A stretch of 64,000 bases of DNA from Harmothoe impar. Lineage: Eukaryota > Annelida > Polychaeta > Phyllodocida > Polynoidae. The notes beneath the pieces were generated by a model. That model was not told where the DNA came from. It was given only the letters and a program-made list of their open reading frames with translations, and did not search any database. Positions within the stretch are counted from its first letter, which is position 1, and each line of letters opens with the position of its first letter. The stretch is taken from positions 7,078,861 through 7,142,860 of the forward strand of contig OX381716.1 of the NCBI GenBank assembly GCA_947462335.1, written 5' to 3'. Below are positions 21,440 to 31,268 of this stretch, in pieces. The translations under genes were made by a program, and so were the position numbers.

Positions 21440-21784
21440 AGTGTTGCCGAAATAACGCCGGCTTTTGCCGGCGTACAATCTGAATGGCCGGCGTAGGGCC
21501 TTAGGACGCAGGCCAGAATGGCCTGCCATGGTGTCAGCTTTCTAATGGTGAAAGAATTTTTCAAATCGGCCAATTAGAAGCAAAGATAGGGCCATATTTG
21601 TAGAATTGAATATTTTTTCAATTCTTTTAAAGTTTTTGCAGTAGTTATAAGTTATAATGAAGTTTATGAAAGTACCTTGAAATATCAAAATTCATATGGC
21701 CTGCGTGAGAAGGAAATGGCCTGCGTAAGATGCCAAGACGCAGGCCACCTTGGCCTGCGTTGAGAAAAAGTTTTCGGCAACACT
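21440..21784. mobile_element. GGCCTGCGT-family MITE, AGTGTTGCCGAAA ends
   Basis: AGTGTTGCCGAAA (21440-21452) and TTTTCGGCAACACT (21771-21784) are inverted ends of this 345-bp element. The interior has several GGCCTGCGT and CAGGCCA motifs near both ends. It is related to sequences at 10010-10275, 26030-26325 and 32665-32780. Confidence 0.83.
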
Positions 21785-22529
21785 GCACTCGTGAAGTCTC
21801 TTGCGCCGTTCAACTTCTGGTGCAATTAATTAGAACTTCTAATAGAAGGCTGGCACTTACTCAAGATCCATTTAGACATTTTATTCAGTGCTTAAGAAAA
21901 AAAATGAAGACACATCTGCTTAGTCTTAGAATAATTGATTTTTCAGTTGAAATGAGTAGGCCTATTTTTGTGACAAGATCCCATAGTTTGTGGCAAAACC
22001 AACAGTTCTGAGGCAATATAATAGGAGTAGAAATGAAATGGGAGAATATTAGGGTACCCGGTAGTAAACATTAGACACTGTACAAAAATGATCTATGTAT
22101 ATATACATCTATCTCTTTCCTCGTCTTTACTTTATTCGCCCCCTTACGGTCGCCGTTGTCCATGGCCTGGTTCTGCCCATTCCAGGGTTGATTGTACGAG
22201 GATCCCACAGATTTTCTTTCTCTGTAGAATTTATTTCGAACTCGATTTTCTCAGCTATTTTACAGATTGAAAGAAAAGGAAGGTATTTATCAATAGAAAC
22301 GGTCGTTTACGCTTATACATACTCTCCATTTCTTTCAAATGTGTAAAATGATAAAGAAAATCAAGATGGCAATAAACTACGCAAAGAGAGAAAATGTGTG
22401 GGCTCGTACAAGGAGGTGCGAGATTGCGAGAGTTGGTGCGAGAAATGCAACCATAAGAAGGTCTAAAATGTGTGCCCAATTGGTCCGTCAACCTCCTCCC
22501 GTAAGACATCCATAACCCACACGGGGGGG
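21785..22529. other. DVL intron 1, middle part
   Basis: No feature recognised apart from AT-rich sequence and short unsupported frames. Confidence 0.45.
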
Positions 22530-22745
22530 GGGGGGTGTCCTGTCCCGGTGTTGGTGTATGACAGTGGGTATGTGACAGTGATGAAGGGGCTGTGTGCAGT
22601 GTCTTGGTGTGGGGGGGGGGGTGTATGACAGTGGGTGTGTGACAGTGATGAAGGGGCTGTGTGCAGTGTCTTGGTGTGGGGGGGGGGGTGTATGACAGTG
22701 GGTGTGTGACAGTGATGAAGGGGCTGTGTGCAGTGTCTTGGCGTG
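22530..22745 (+). repeat. ~66-bp tandem repeat with poly-G linkers, 3 units
   Basis: Units contain GTATGACAGTGGGT, GTGACAGTGATGAAGGGGCT and GTGTGCAGTGTCTTGG, separated by G-runs of about 10 bases. Confidence 0.88.
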
Positions 22746-22760
22746 TGGCCTGCTGCCTAC

Positions 22761-22884
22761 ATGATGTATAAGTGGCCGGGCTGACCTAATTAGGCGTGTG
22801 TAGGAATGGACGACCAGCTGACGCGGCTTGTTGTAATAACCCGTCACATCTGTCTCCTCGTGCCCGCTAAACACCGCGACGTAG
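22761..22884 (-). CDS. Candidate minus-strand exon inside DVL intron 1, unknown protein
   Basis: On the minus strand a pyrimidine-rich tract leads to GAGCAG, and the following 124 bp are open to a GTAGGC that could be a donor. The 41 residues include YVAVFSGHEETDVTGYYNKP and RQLVVHSYTRLI, which look protein-like, but I recognise no family. Start and end are tentative: the donor is non-consensus, and the opposite strand is also open here. It could be an exon of a nested or overlapping antisense gene, or chance. Confidence 0.3.
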
Positions 22885-23180
22885 CTGCTCCACATGCAGA
22901 GAAAGACAATTCATACAGACTTGAATTTCTAAGAGATAAATCTATTTAATTGAACTTGAAGCCCCCACCCCCTTAACGAAAGGGGTAAATCAACACCTCT
23001 TTAAGACGACCCCCAACCCCCACTTTGAGCAGAAATTTCGTCTGGTATAAAAAAAACTTAAAAAGTGTTTACTCGTTCCTATATATACCGGTATATATAA
23101 GTGTTTTATAATGAAAACCCGCATTTAAGACAAAGCCCTTCTTTCATAAGAAAAATAAATCTTGTCTTAAAGGGCAGGTG

Positions 23181-23565
23181 AGGCCATACTTAAAAAAAAG
23201 TAAGTTTCCGGTGGAGCGGGTGGGCTAAAAATAACTCACCCGGTCGGCCGCAAAATCTTTTTTTTTTAATTTATTTTTATTTTTTTGGTGGGCAGGTCGT
23301 TCCTACCTGGTGCCTGAACATTGCATATACTTCTCTATATAGGCATGTTTGGTATCAAATGAAAGCTGAATTTAATTCCGGGTTGAATGCGCCGACAACC
23401 CACACACTCTTAGAGATTCCTTCTTCTAAATAAATCGAGTCAGTAAAAAAAAAAAATCAAAAATCAAAAAAAAAAAAAAATAAATAAAAATCCGGCCGGG
23501 TGGCCTGGTTCAGCAATCTCACCCGGCCGCTCCACCGGAAACAAACTTTTTTTTAAGTGTGGCCT
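23181..23565. mobile_element. 385-bp MITE with ~40-bp inverted ends (AGGCC group)
   Basis: AGGCCATACTTAAAAAAAAG followed by GTTTCCGGTGGAGCGGG is mirrored by GCTCCACCGGAAACAAAC and TTTTAAGTGTGGCCT. The subterminal CACCCGG and CCGGGTGG boxes are also inverted. It lies 139 bp upstream of DVL exon 2. Confidence 0.88.
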
Positions 23566-23703
23566 GAGGTTTTACAGCATTAAATACTAAATCAAATATT
23601 TTGAGGCTTTGTCAAAGTTAGGGGTGTGGCCTATTCACAAGTTAGGCTTATAAAAATTGTACAGTCTTAAATATTCATATTCTCTCTTTCACCTTTATTA
23701 CAG

Positions 23704-23773
23704 GGTCGTCAAAGAAGAAATTGTTGATGATGAAGTGAACTTACCGAGAATAAATGGACGCGTTGTATCATGG
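23704..23773 (+). CDS. DVL: Dishevelled, coding exon 2 (end of DIX domain)
   Basis: This 70-bp exon completes the DIX domain. One base finishes the glycine started in exon 1, then 23 codons encode VVKEEIVDDEVNLPRINGRV and VSW, matching the VVKEEI...FNGRVVSW end of vertebrate DIX domains. The acceptor is TATTACAG and the donor GTGAGT, and the exon ends exactly on a codon. The following intron is about 16.3 kb and holds most of the minisatellites in the window. Confidence 0.96.
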
Positions 23774-23956
23774 GTGAGTAATATTTGAAATAACTAAGAT
23801 GGTTGACGTAGGGTCTGCGGCCAAATACTGCAACAGGACTGAACGCATTCTGTTTAAGATTTATCAAGTTAAATATAAAAGTAAAAGAACCAATAGGTAA
23901 TGCAGCTCTAGCGAGTAACTGTTGCAGAGTAATGGTGCATCATGTTTCATGACGCT

Positions 23957-24149
23957 TTACCCTTCAAGGATGTCGCTAAAATGTCATTTGTCGTCATGAT
24001 GCACCAATGTAGCCGGTCGGGACCCCTAGGAGTGTTTCAACCCCTTAGAGTCAACATGCTGCTTCCCAGTTAGTCACCAGGGCTGCATTCATGCATCATG
24101 ACACCAAGGGCATGATGCACCAATGCATTATACCGTCCTTAAAGGGTTA
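23957..24149. mobile_element. TTAA-type palindromic MITE
   Basis: TTTACCCTTCAAGGATG opens the element and CGTCCTTAAAGGGTTA closes it. The interior has GTCATGATGCACCAATG, GGCTGCATTCATGCATCATG and GGGCATGATGCACCAATGCA modules of the family. Confidence 0.8.
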
Positions 24150-24193
24150 CACCGGTAAATCTGGTGTGTAAAAGGCAGGTTGATGTGAGAGTA

Positions 24194-24426
24194 AGGCCTA
24201 AAGAACAATTATTGTGTTCCTGTAACATAGCCAAAAATAAATACGGTCGGTAGGTCGATTCTTTCTTTCTTTTTTTTTCAAAGATTTTTTGTCAAAAAAA
24301 AAAGATTTTAGTGGTAAAAATGTCATGAATTTTCACAAAAAAAAAAAAAAAATGTCTTTAAAAAATTAGGGTCGGCCCCAAATATGTAGGGTCGGTCGGG
24401 ATACCAGAAAACAACTTTTTTTAGGC
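24194..24426. mobile_element. GGCC/A-rich MITE family member
   Basis: AGGCCTAAAGAACAATTATT and TGTTCCTGTAACATAGCC open it. GGGTCGGTCGGGATACCAGA, a T-run and AGGC close it. Confidence 0.75.
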
Positions 24427-24706
24427 GTAAGTTAGTTGTACGGCGTGGAGCCTGCCTGGGAAGCTGTCCAGTCGGAGCGGTAGACAACTGGGTCACAGCG
24501 CGCACACATGGACACCCATTAATACACACACAATGTGACACACAATGTGACACACACATGACTGACACTCACTCACGGCCGCCCATTGTTACACTGCTAT
24601 GCTGTAAGGGGGGGGGGTACACCGAGTATAGCACACCATGTAGGGGACGACTAGACCCACCAGCCTACTCTACCACACTGCTTCTCATTGAAATCTCATT
24701 CTAGAC

Positions 24707-24902
24707 TTGCCGTAAACTCCCCGTATAACCCACACCTCGCGTATAACCTGTACCCTGACTTTGGGAGGAGATTTTTGTACTATTCTATACTTTCAAAAAC
24801 CCTCGTATTACCCGCACCTAGACTTCGAGAAAATTGTATAGCCCGCACTAGAGGTTTGGTTCGTGTATAACACGCGGTTTATACACAGGGACTTTTCCTA
24901 CT
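24707..24902. mobile_element. Diverged TACCGTAAA-family MITE, CCGCACTAG subfamily
   Basis: CCGTAAACTCCCCGTATAAC opens it. TCGCGTATAACCTGTACCCT and TATAGCCCGCACTAGAGGTT are internal. GTTTATACACAGGGACTTTT is at the right. Similar diverged copies occur near 36.9-37.0 kb and at 40796-40982. Confidence 0.7.
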
Positions 24903-25589
24903 TTGCAGGACTTTTTGGTTGACATTTCTGTATTGAATTGGATTCATTTCCTACAGAAAATTGATCAAAATCTTAGAATTTCCTACTTTTAGTTAAGATG
25001 TAGAATCAAAAGGGCATGTTTTTTTAATAAGATCAAATAATTATCGAAAGGGGGGGGGGCTATATTTAGGATGTCAGGCTACCGGTAGATAATAGACGAG
25101 GTGTCATAAACACCTTACAAATAAATGCATCCCCTTAGTAAGCTGCCAAACTACACTTTATATTAAGGCAATAACAAAGCGAGGGAAGAGTATGTGACAC
25201 ATAAAATCAACAAGAAGTTGTCCCCATTTCAAGTTGGGCGTGAATGACTACTTGGCCCTGATCCAAATGTAGCAGTCAGAATAAGGCCATGCCATAAAGC
25301 GGTACACCCGTCCATAGTGAGGTACCAAGCTGTGGTAGAATCACCACAACCACACACACATGGTAACAGCCCAAGCATCAAGTGAAGTCTGCAGAAAATA
25401 GTGCTGACAGGATGCATGGACAATTAATTTGGTGAACTATAATATCACCAAGAATATGATGGGAATCAAAGAAGTGTGAACTTTTTAAACTAGTACACTT
25501 CAATATTGAAATAGTATTACTATTTAGAAAGATATGGTATGCAAATAGCTAGTTGGAGTTGAATTAGGTACTGTGGTCGTAACTTATTT
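24903..25589. other. DVL intron 2, unassigned part
   Basis: The stretch 24893-24990 resembles 30315-30418 (shared TTTCCTACTTT, TTGACATTTCTGT-like and AAAATCTTA blocks), which suggests a dispersed repeat. The rest shows nothing recognisable. Confidence 0.45.
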
Positions 25590-25787
25590 CACTGTGTATA
25601 TATTTTTTGCTATATTCACGGAAATTAAAGAGCAGCAAATTTATAATACCGCAAATACAGTATTACAAACACCCCTTCAGTTACCTGCCCTGGTTGTCCG
25701 CGAATTCAAGTACCAGTGAAATTATTGTTTTTGCCCACTCCGCGAAAATGTTTACCCGTGAAAAAAACTACGTTCACAGTATGGCCT
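25590..25787. mobile_element. CTGTGAAA-family MITE, diverged
   Basis: CACTGTGTATATATTTTTTG opens it and ACGTTCACAGTATGG closes it. TTCACGGAAATTAA and CCGCAAATA motifs are shared with the copy at 15723-15875. Confidence 0.65.
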
Positions 25788-25860
25788 AACGTGCTATAAG
25801 AGGGTGGAGACGTCCCCTCGGTGACAGCTGTCACTTCTACACACCACTATGTGACTATCT

Positions 25861-26325
25861 ACCGTAAAGTCACACCTAGAAGCCGCACCTAAACCTCCTA
25901 TGCACATGGCGTCTGAAAATTGCTTCTCTAGTACTGTATTGTAGGAATATGGCACACCTAGATTTCAGACAAACCCTATAAGCCGCTGTGGTGTTCTGAC
26001 TGTGGTACAAGCCGCAGCTTCCAGTTTTGCCAAAATGACACCGGCACATCAGATATTGCCGATGTAGAGACAATGGCCACAATGGCCGACTTAGTATGAC
26101 CATAGCTATCCAATAGTGAAAGAATATTCCTATCAGAAGCAAAGCTAAGGTCATGTGAATATTCATCCCTAAATTGACAAATTTCAATCAAATTTGTAAT
26201 TTATCCAAAAGAATTTACAAAAATATTGCCATATACTGATGCATTATGGCATCAACGTTTTGGTCATACGACCTGTGTAGAAGGTAAATGGCCTGTGTAA
26301 GATGTCGCCACACAGGCCAGATTGA
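25861..26325. mobile_element. Two adjoining MITE remnants (TACCGTAAA type, then GGCCTGCGT type)
   Basis: From 25861, ACCGTAAAGTCACACCTAGA, AAGCCGCACCTAAACC and CTATAAGCCGC mark a TACCGTAAA-type copy. It runs into CAATGGCCACAATGGCCGAC (26073) and GGCCTGTGTAAGATGTCGCC (26290), which resemble the GGCCTGCGT element at 21440. Confidence 0.65.
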
Positions 26326-26330
26326 GAGTC

Positions 26331-26573
26331 TACCGTAAATTATCGTGTACAAGCCTAACTCTCGTATGAGCCGCACCCAGAGTTTGGGCCGATCCTACAA
26401 GCCGAACTGACCATCTGATTATGGTGGCTTTGATACTGTACTATAGTAGCAAATACTCATGTATAAGCCGCACCCTGAATCTGGGCCAATCCTATAAGCC
26501 ACACTAGTGATCTGACCCTCATACTTACTACTAGCCGCGGTTTCTACGCGAAAATCTATGGTACCCGAGACTG
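26331..26573. mobile_element. TACCGTAAA-family MITE, nearly complete
   Basis: TACCGTAAATTATCGTGTAC is at the left and CTACGCGAAAATCTATGGTA at the right. Internally there are GTATGAGCCGCACCC and GTATAAGCCGCACCCTGA. Confidence 0.85.
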
Positions 26574-26692
26574 TGCGGTAGTACATCTATGTAGCACTGT
26601 GTGGATGTAGAGCAGCCTTTGTCACCGACGGCCGTCCGACATCTGGGTACAGCCTCAGTACTGCCACCTTATAGCACATACCACTACATGCA

Positions 26693-26790
26693 CTGTGAAA
26701 GTACTTTATGTCGCTGGGTATATATTTTCGCGAAATTTTTTAACGCTTGAGTATGGAATAAATACCTGCAAATTTGCCGATTTTCACTCA
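26693..26790. mobile_element. CTGTGAAA-family MITE, left two-thirds
   Basis: CACTGTGAAAGTACTTTATG, GGAATAAATACCTGCAAATT and TTTTCACTC match the copy in MIB2 intron 1. The right end is missing. Confidence 0.75.
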
Positions 26791-27730
26791 AAAATGTACG
26801 AAAATATTTTAAATAAAGAATAGGGTCGACCCTGTTTAGCTAGTTAAGGCCGAAAAAAATGGGCTAGTATTGCCGAGTTAGTATTGGTATATAACTGATG
26901 TGGTAGTCTGGGCAGTGTTCTGGTATGTCGGTGTGTGTGTGTGGGGGGGGGGTACTGACTGGAAGCACCAGGGGTTGTGGGGGGGGGGGGGGGGGGTACA
27001 CAGGTACACAGGTAAATAAACAGTCAGGTAGTGCTGGGGGGGGGGGGGCACGAGGCTGGTAGAGTACCGCTAGCACCATGAAGCAGGCATTGCCGTAGAC
27101 GGTAGTGACTTCAATAACCGCAGGGATCCCAAACAGCACATGTTTAAATAAACACAGAGTAAATGAGGCTATGGAAATGACAATTTAGGCCACTTGTATA
27201 TCTTGTGCCTCTTCATGGGTAAAAGTCGTTTTTTTTCACTTGCGACACGGGGGGTTTAAAAATCGACGGACCCAAACATTGTAATAAGGGTCTTGTGTAT
27301 TCTCTCTATGTATATACATTAAAAAAACGACACAGCGACACGCCCCCCTTGTCAAAAGTCGACACACCGACACGGTCAAGAATGTGGGTACACAGGTAGC
27401 AGCACTATCTTGAATAAGCGCAGGGTAAATGGTACTAACAAAATGTATAAGCGTTGGTGCGCTGATTCAAGCCACTGTGGTATGTGGATATCTGGGTGTC
27501 CCCCGTGTAGTATGGTTGAGGCTACATGGATAGGATAGGACACACTTGTAGACATTTGCTTCAAAAATGTACGAAAATATTTTAAATAAAAGATGGGGTC
27601 GACCCTGTTTAGCTAGTTAAGGCCGAAAAAAATGGGCTAGTATTGCCGAGTTAGTATTGGACACATTCAAGCTACTGTGGTATGTGGATATCTGGGTGTC
27701 CCCCGTGTAGCATTGTGGAGGCTACATGGA
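26791..27730. repeat. Locally duplicated DNA with GT and poly-G tracts
   Basis: About 95 bp starting AAAAATGTACGAAAATATTT at 26791 recurs almost unchanged at 27563. A further ~55-bp block containing GTGGTATGTGGATATCTGGG is repeated at 27476 and 27675. Poly-G tracts lie at 26943-26950, 26980-26996 and 27037-27048. Confidence 0.8.
27216..27391. repeat. GTGTCG-rich dispersed element, copy 2 (inverted)
   Basis: It contains TTGCGACACGGGGGGTTTAA, AAAAATCGACGGACCC and GTCGACACACCGACACGG and ends AAGAATGTGGGTACA. This is the opposite orientation to the copy at 11747-11938. Confidence 0.7.
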
Positions 27731-27789
27731 GGTTATGAGGATGTCACTGCTGCTGCCCCTGGGCCACAGTCCAGCCCTGAGTGTACACC

Positions 27790-28015
27790 CACACGTAAAG
27801 TCTCACGTAGAAGCCGCCGCTAGTACAAAAGTCACATCATCTGTGCGGCTTATAGGATCAGTTCAGAGTCAGGTTGCGGCTTATACACGAGTTTATGTCA
27901 CATAGTACAGTATTAAAGCCACCATAATCAGATGGCCAGTGCGGCTTATATGATCGGGCCCAACTCGGTGTGCAGCTTACACGAGAGTTAGCCGTATACG
28001 CGGGAGTTTACGGTT
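27790..28015. mobile_element. TACCGTAAA-family MITE, reverse orientation
   Basis: ACGTAAAGTCTCACGTAGAA is at the left, GCGGCTTATAGGATCAG inside, and ACGCGGGAGTTTACGGT at the right. Confidence 0.78.
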
Positions 28016-28066
28016 CTTAGTCACAGTAGCTGAGATTGACACCCATTCTGTGGTCAGTAAACTGGG

Positions 28067-28155
28067 CTAACCCTTTAAGGACCGCATGATACTTTATGGT
28101 CATTTGTCAACATGATGCACCAACACAGCGCCGCATTGGTGCATCATGCCGACCC
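28067..28155. mobile_element. TTAA-type palindromic MITE, short copy
   Basis: CTAACCCTTTAAGGACCGCATGA opens it. CATGATGCACCAACACAGCG and CCGCATTGGTGCATCATG form the palindromic core. Confidence 0.72.
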
Positions 28156-28254
28156 TTGGGGAGAGGAGTGCATCACACCTATAGGCAGCATGACGCCCCG
28201 GGCTGTCTTTATACAGACTATAGGGTATTAAAGCAGCATGCTGCCCTGACAGGG

Positions 28255-28700
28255 TTCAGGATGGGGGGGGGGGGGGCGGACTGACCAGTCAGCATAGATA
28301 GGGCCTGACGCATGGATGGGGGGGGGGGGGGGCGGACTGACCAGTCAGCATAGATAGGGCCTGACGCATGGATGGGGGGGGGGGGGCAGACTGACCAGTC
28401 AGCATAGATAGGGCCTGACGCATGGATGGGGGGGGGGGGGCGGACTGACCAGTCAGCATAGATAGGGCCTGACGCATGGATGGGGGGGGGGGCGGACTGA
28501 CCAGTCAGCATAGATAGGGCCTGACGCATGGATGGGGGGGGGGGGCAGACTGACCAGTCAGCATAGATAGGGCCTGACGCATGGATGGGGGGGGGGGGGG
28601 CAGACTGACCAGTCAGCATAGATAGGGCCTGACGCATGGATGGGGGGGGGGGCAGACTGACCAGTCAGCATAGATAGGGCCTGACGCATGGATGGAGGCT
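28255..28700 (+). repeat. ~55-bp minisatellite with a poly-G run in every unit (8 units)
   Basis: The constant part includes GACTGACCAGTCAGCATAGA and GGGCCTGACGCATGGATG, followed by G-runs of roughly 9-15 bases. Length variation lies almost entirely in the G-run. ACTGACCAGTCAG is a near-palindrome. The minus strand is open for up to 139 codons as a by-product. Confidence 0.93.
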
Positions 28701-31268
28701 GTGCTGACTAGAGCTAGACACACACATCGACTAGCACACACTAGATGCAGCCCTCACGTGGTGAGCGGTACACACATGTATCTATAGATATCTGCCACAT
28801 TTAGCTTGAAAGTAGAAAAACTGTATCAGCGGTCTGTAAAATATAGTTCTCTTCTCTGTTGCTCTGTGTACGTGTAATATGACCATATGATATATGATAT
28901 GTACCCCCTCCCCCCAAACATAAATCTCAATCTTTGGCTTTCTCAAAAGTTGAGACGTCTGGTAAAGAGTTCTAACTTTGCTGAATACATGTCTAAACTA
29001 CTCAACCAAGTCAGCTGAGGAGATGAGGTGGGGGGAGGGGGGGTGCACATTTTTTTAAATACAGCCTCTTATAGCGTCTCGGCGGGACACGTGACCCAGA
29101 TCGTATGGTCGGCGACAAACAGACAGACATCCCTCCATGTGCCGTTCATCAGCCACACACTGCACGTCCGTTCATCCCCCAGTGTGCCTTATTTGGGCAT
29201 GGAGCTGGGCTATGGTCAGTTACACATGAGGGTGAGACTGAGGAAACTCAGGAAGGGCAGCGATGCGACTCGCCAGAGGCCTCTGGTCTCACTATATTCT
29301 CAGAGTTTGAGAGGTAGGGGGGGTGCACATTTGTTGATTGGTGGGTACCAGTTGAGGAATGTGTCTCACAGTGCGTGTTATCAGGGTAGATAAGGGCCAC
29401 AACGTCAACAAACACAGCACCAGGCCCTGATACCGCACCCAGCTGTCTGTCTGCCCGGGGGGGGGGGGGGGGGGGCTAACCAGGTCAGGCAGTAAGGTTA
29501 AAGAATATTGTATGGTTAGGGGTGTTGGCGGCAGAAGGGCAATGCGCCCGAGCTAGTCAACCGATTAAATCCAATAAATATACTTTAAAAAAAAAAGGTC
29601 TATGCCACATGACGGTCATGTTGTAGACACCATGTGGACTTGACAAGTCTTGTACTTTAGACAGAATTTACAGATGCTCTCAGAAACTTGCTCTATCAAG
29701 AAAGCAATATCTATGCTGTTTGTTGCAGTTAAGATTTAAAAAAAAAAAAAAAAAGGATTGAATTGAATTGAACATCCATAAATTTCAAGGACATCGCTAC
29801 TGTTGCCAATGCTCACGGAAATGAAAAATATGTGAAAATCTGTACAGTGTGTTGATGTATCCCCTGCTATTAATATACTAGGTTTATAGATAATCATTGA
29901 AAGCAGCAACAAATGTCGACAGACTCAGTTTGTATGTTGGGCATGGTGGGGGGTCATTTACTCAGCGTCTAAACTCGCTGTCACACACGCCGGGTTTGTC
30001 GCTGCTACATGACAGGATGACCAGTGAGCCATAGCTGCTAATGGTACCAGCAGGCAAAAAAGGAAATAGTCATCAAATAGAAAAAATGGTAAATACAAAC
30101 TTTTGATGATGCATATATTTACAGCATGGTACATTGTGTAGGGGTGTGTAGTACTGTGTGGAACATGCCTGTATTGTGCTGGTTATCAGTTGTTTTAATT
30201 AGCAGGACATGGGGAGGAGGATTGGTATCAGCCCCAGCAGACTGCACTACAGCTGAATCTATATACAGCAGAACCTACACACACATGGAACACTGAAGCA
30301 CCAGAGCTGTAACTTTTCCTACTTTTACAGAAATCCTGACTCTTTGACTGGAATTTCTGTCATATATTTCAGAACATGATATTGACCAAAAATCTTAAGA
30401 TTTCCTACTTTTTGTCTACCAGTGAGTGGCATCTCACACAGCCCCCCTCCCCCCCCCTCCCCCAACACTTGGAGCTCACATATTGTAGCCATATGCGCGG
30501 GCCCGGGCCTTCTTGCTGGTGGTCTGGCATGGGATCCCTGGTGAACCACGTCTGAGATATCAAAGGCCATGGTTTGTCTGGCCACGCCTACCATGGTACT
30601 AGCCCAGGTGGGTAGGACCAGGCAAATAAAAGAACACTTGCTATCCTTCGCAAAGAGTAAGGGACGTGCCCCGGTAGCGGTTTTCTTCCTCACCTCATAG
30701 ATGCAGTCATTCATTTCATAGATTCAGCCATCCATAGATGCGGTCACTGCTGTATTGGGCAAGCAGCATATAAATATCTGTCCTACTACTGCGAGGTAGA
30801 CTGCCACTATTTGTGGATGACTCCTTGCCAACTTGAGATATGTCCCGTGAGGTACTTAATGTACGTCTGGACGTTAAACAAATCTATCAATCAATCAATC
30901 AATCACATATTGTAGTAGTCTATATGTACATGTGCATAACACATAGTGCCTGGAGCAATAACAGCTGTTGAATTTGACCCCTTGAGGGTGGGGGAGGCTC
31001 AATTTTAACCTGCCGGGAAGGGGCGGGATTTCGACCCTGCTTCCCCTCCCCCCCCCCCCCCTGTAGCTAAAAATTACCACTCCTTTAAATATAAACAGCC
31101 CTCCCGCCTCCCAGCTCACATATTGTGTTCATATAGCCGTAATGTGTTCTGGGTGGACCCCCTACATTACCTACATACAGTACCCGGCTGTAGGGTGAAT
31201 AGAGTGCTGCACGTGGCCGGGTTTGTTTTACTTAGTGAACTAGGTCACGAGGAAGAAGCCTCAGGCCG
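28701..31268. other. DVL intron 2, middle part without an assigned gene
   Basis: The frame 29028-29393 contains GHVTQIVWSATN, which recalls the CAP-domain HxTQxVW motif, but nothing else supports it. A CAAT tetranucleotide run lies at 30883-30904. Poly-G or poly-C tracts occur at 29458-29475 and 31048-31061. 30315-30418 is similar to 24893-24990. Confidence 0.4.

Noticed and set aside
29028..29393. CAP-domain exon (GHVTQIVWSATN)
   Set aside because: The third motif residue is Val where the family needs an aromatic residue or His. No CAP sequence continues after it, and the splice sites are not convincing.
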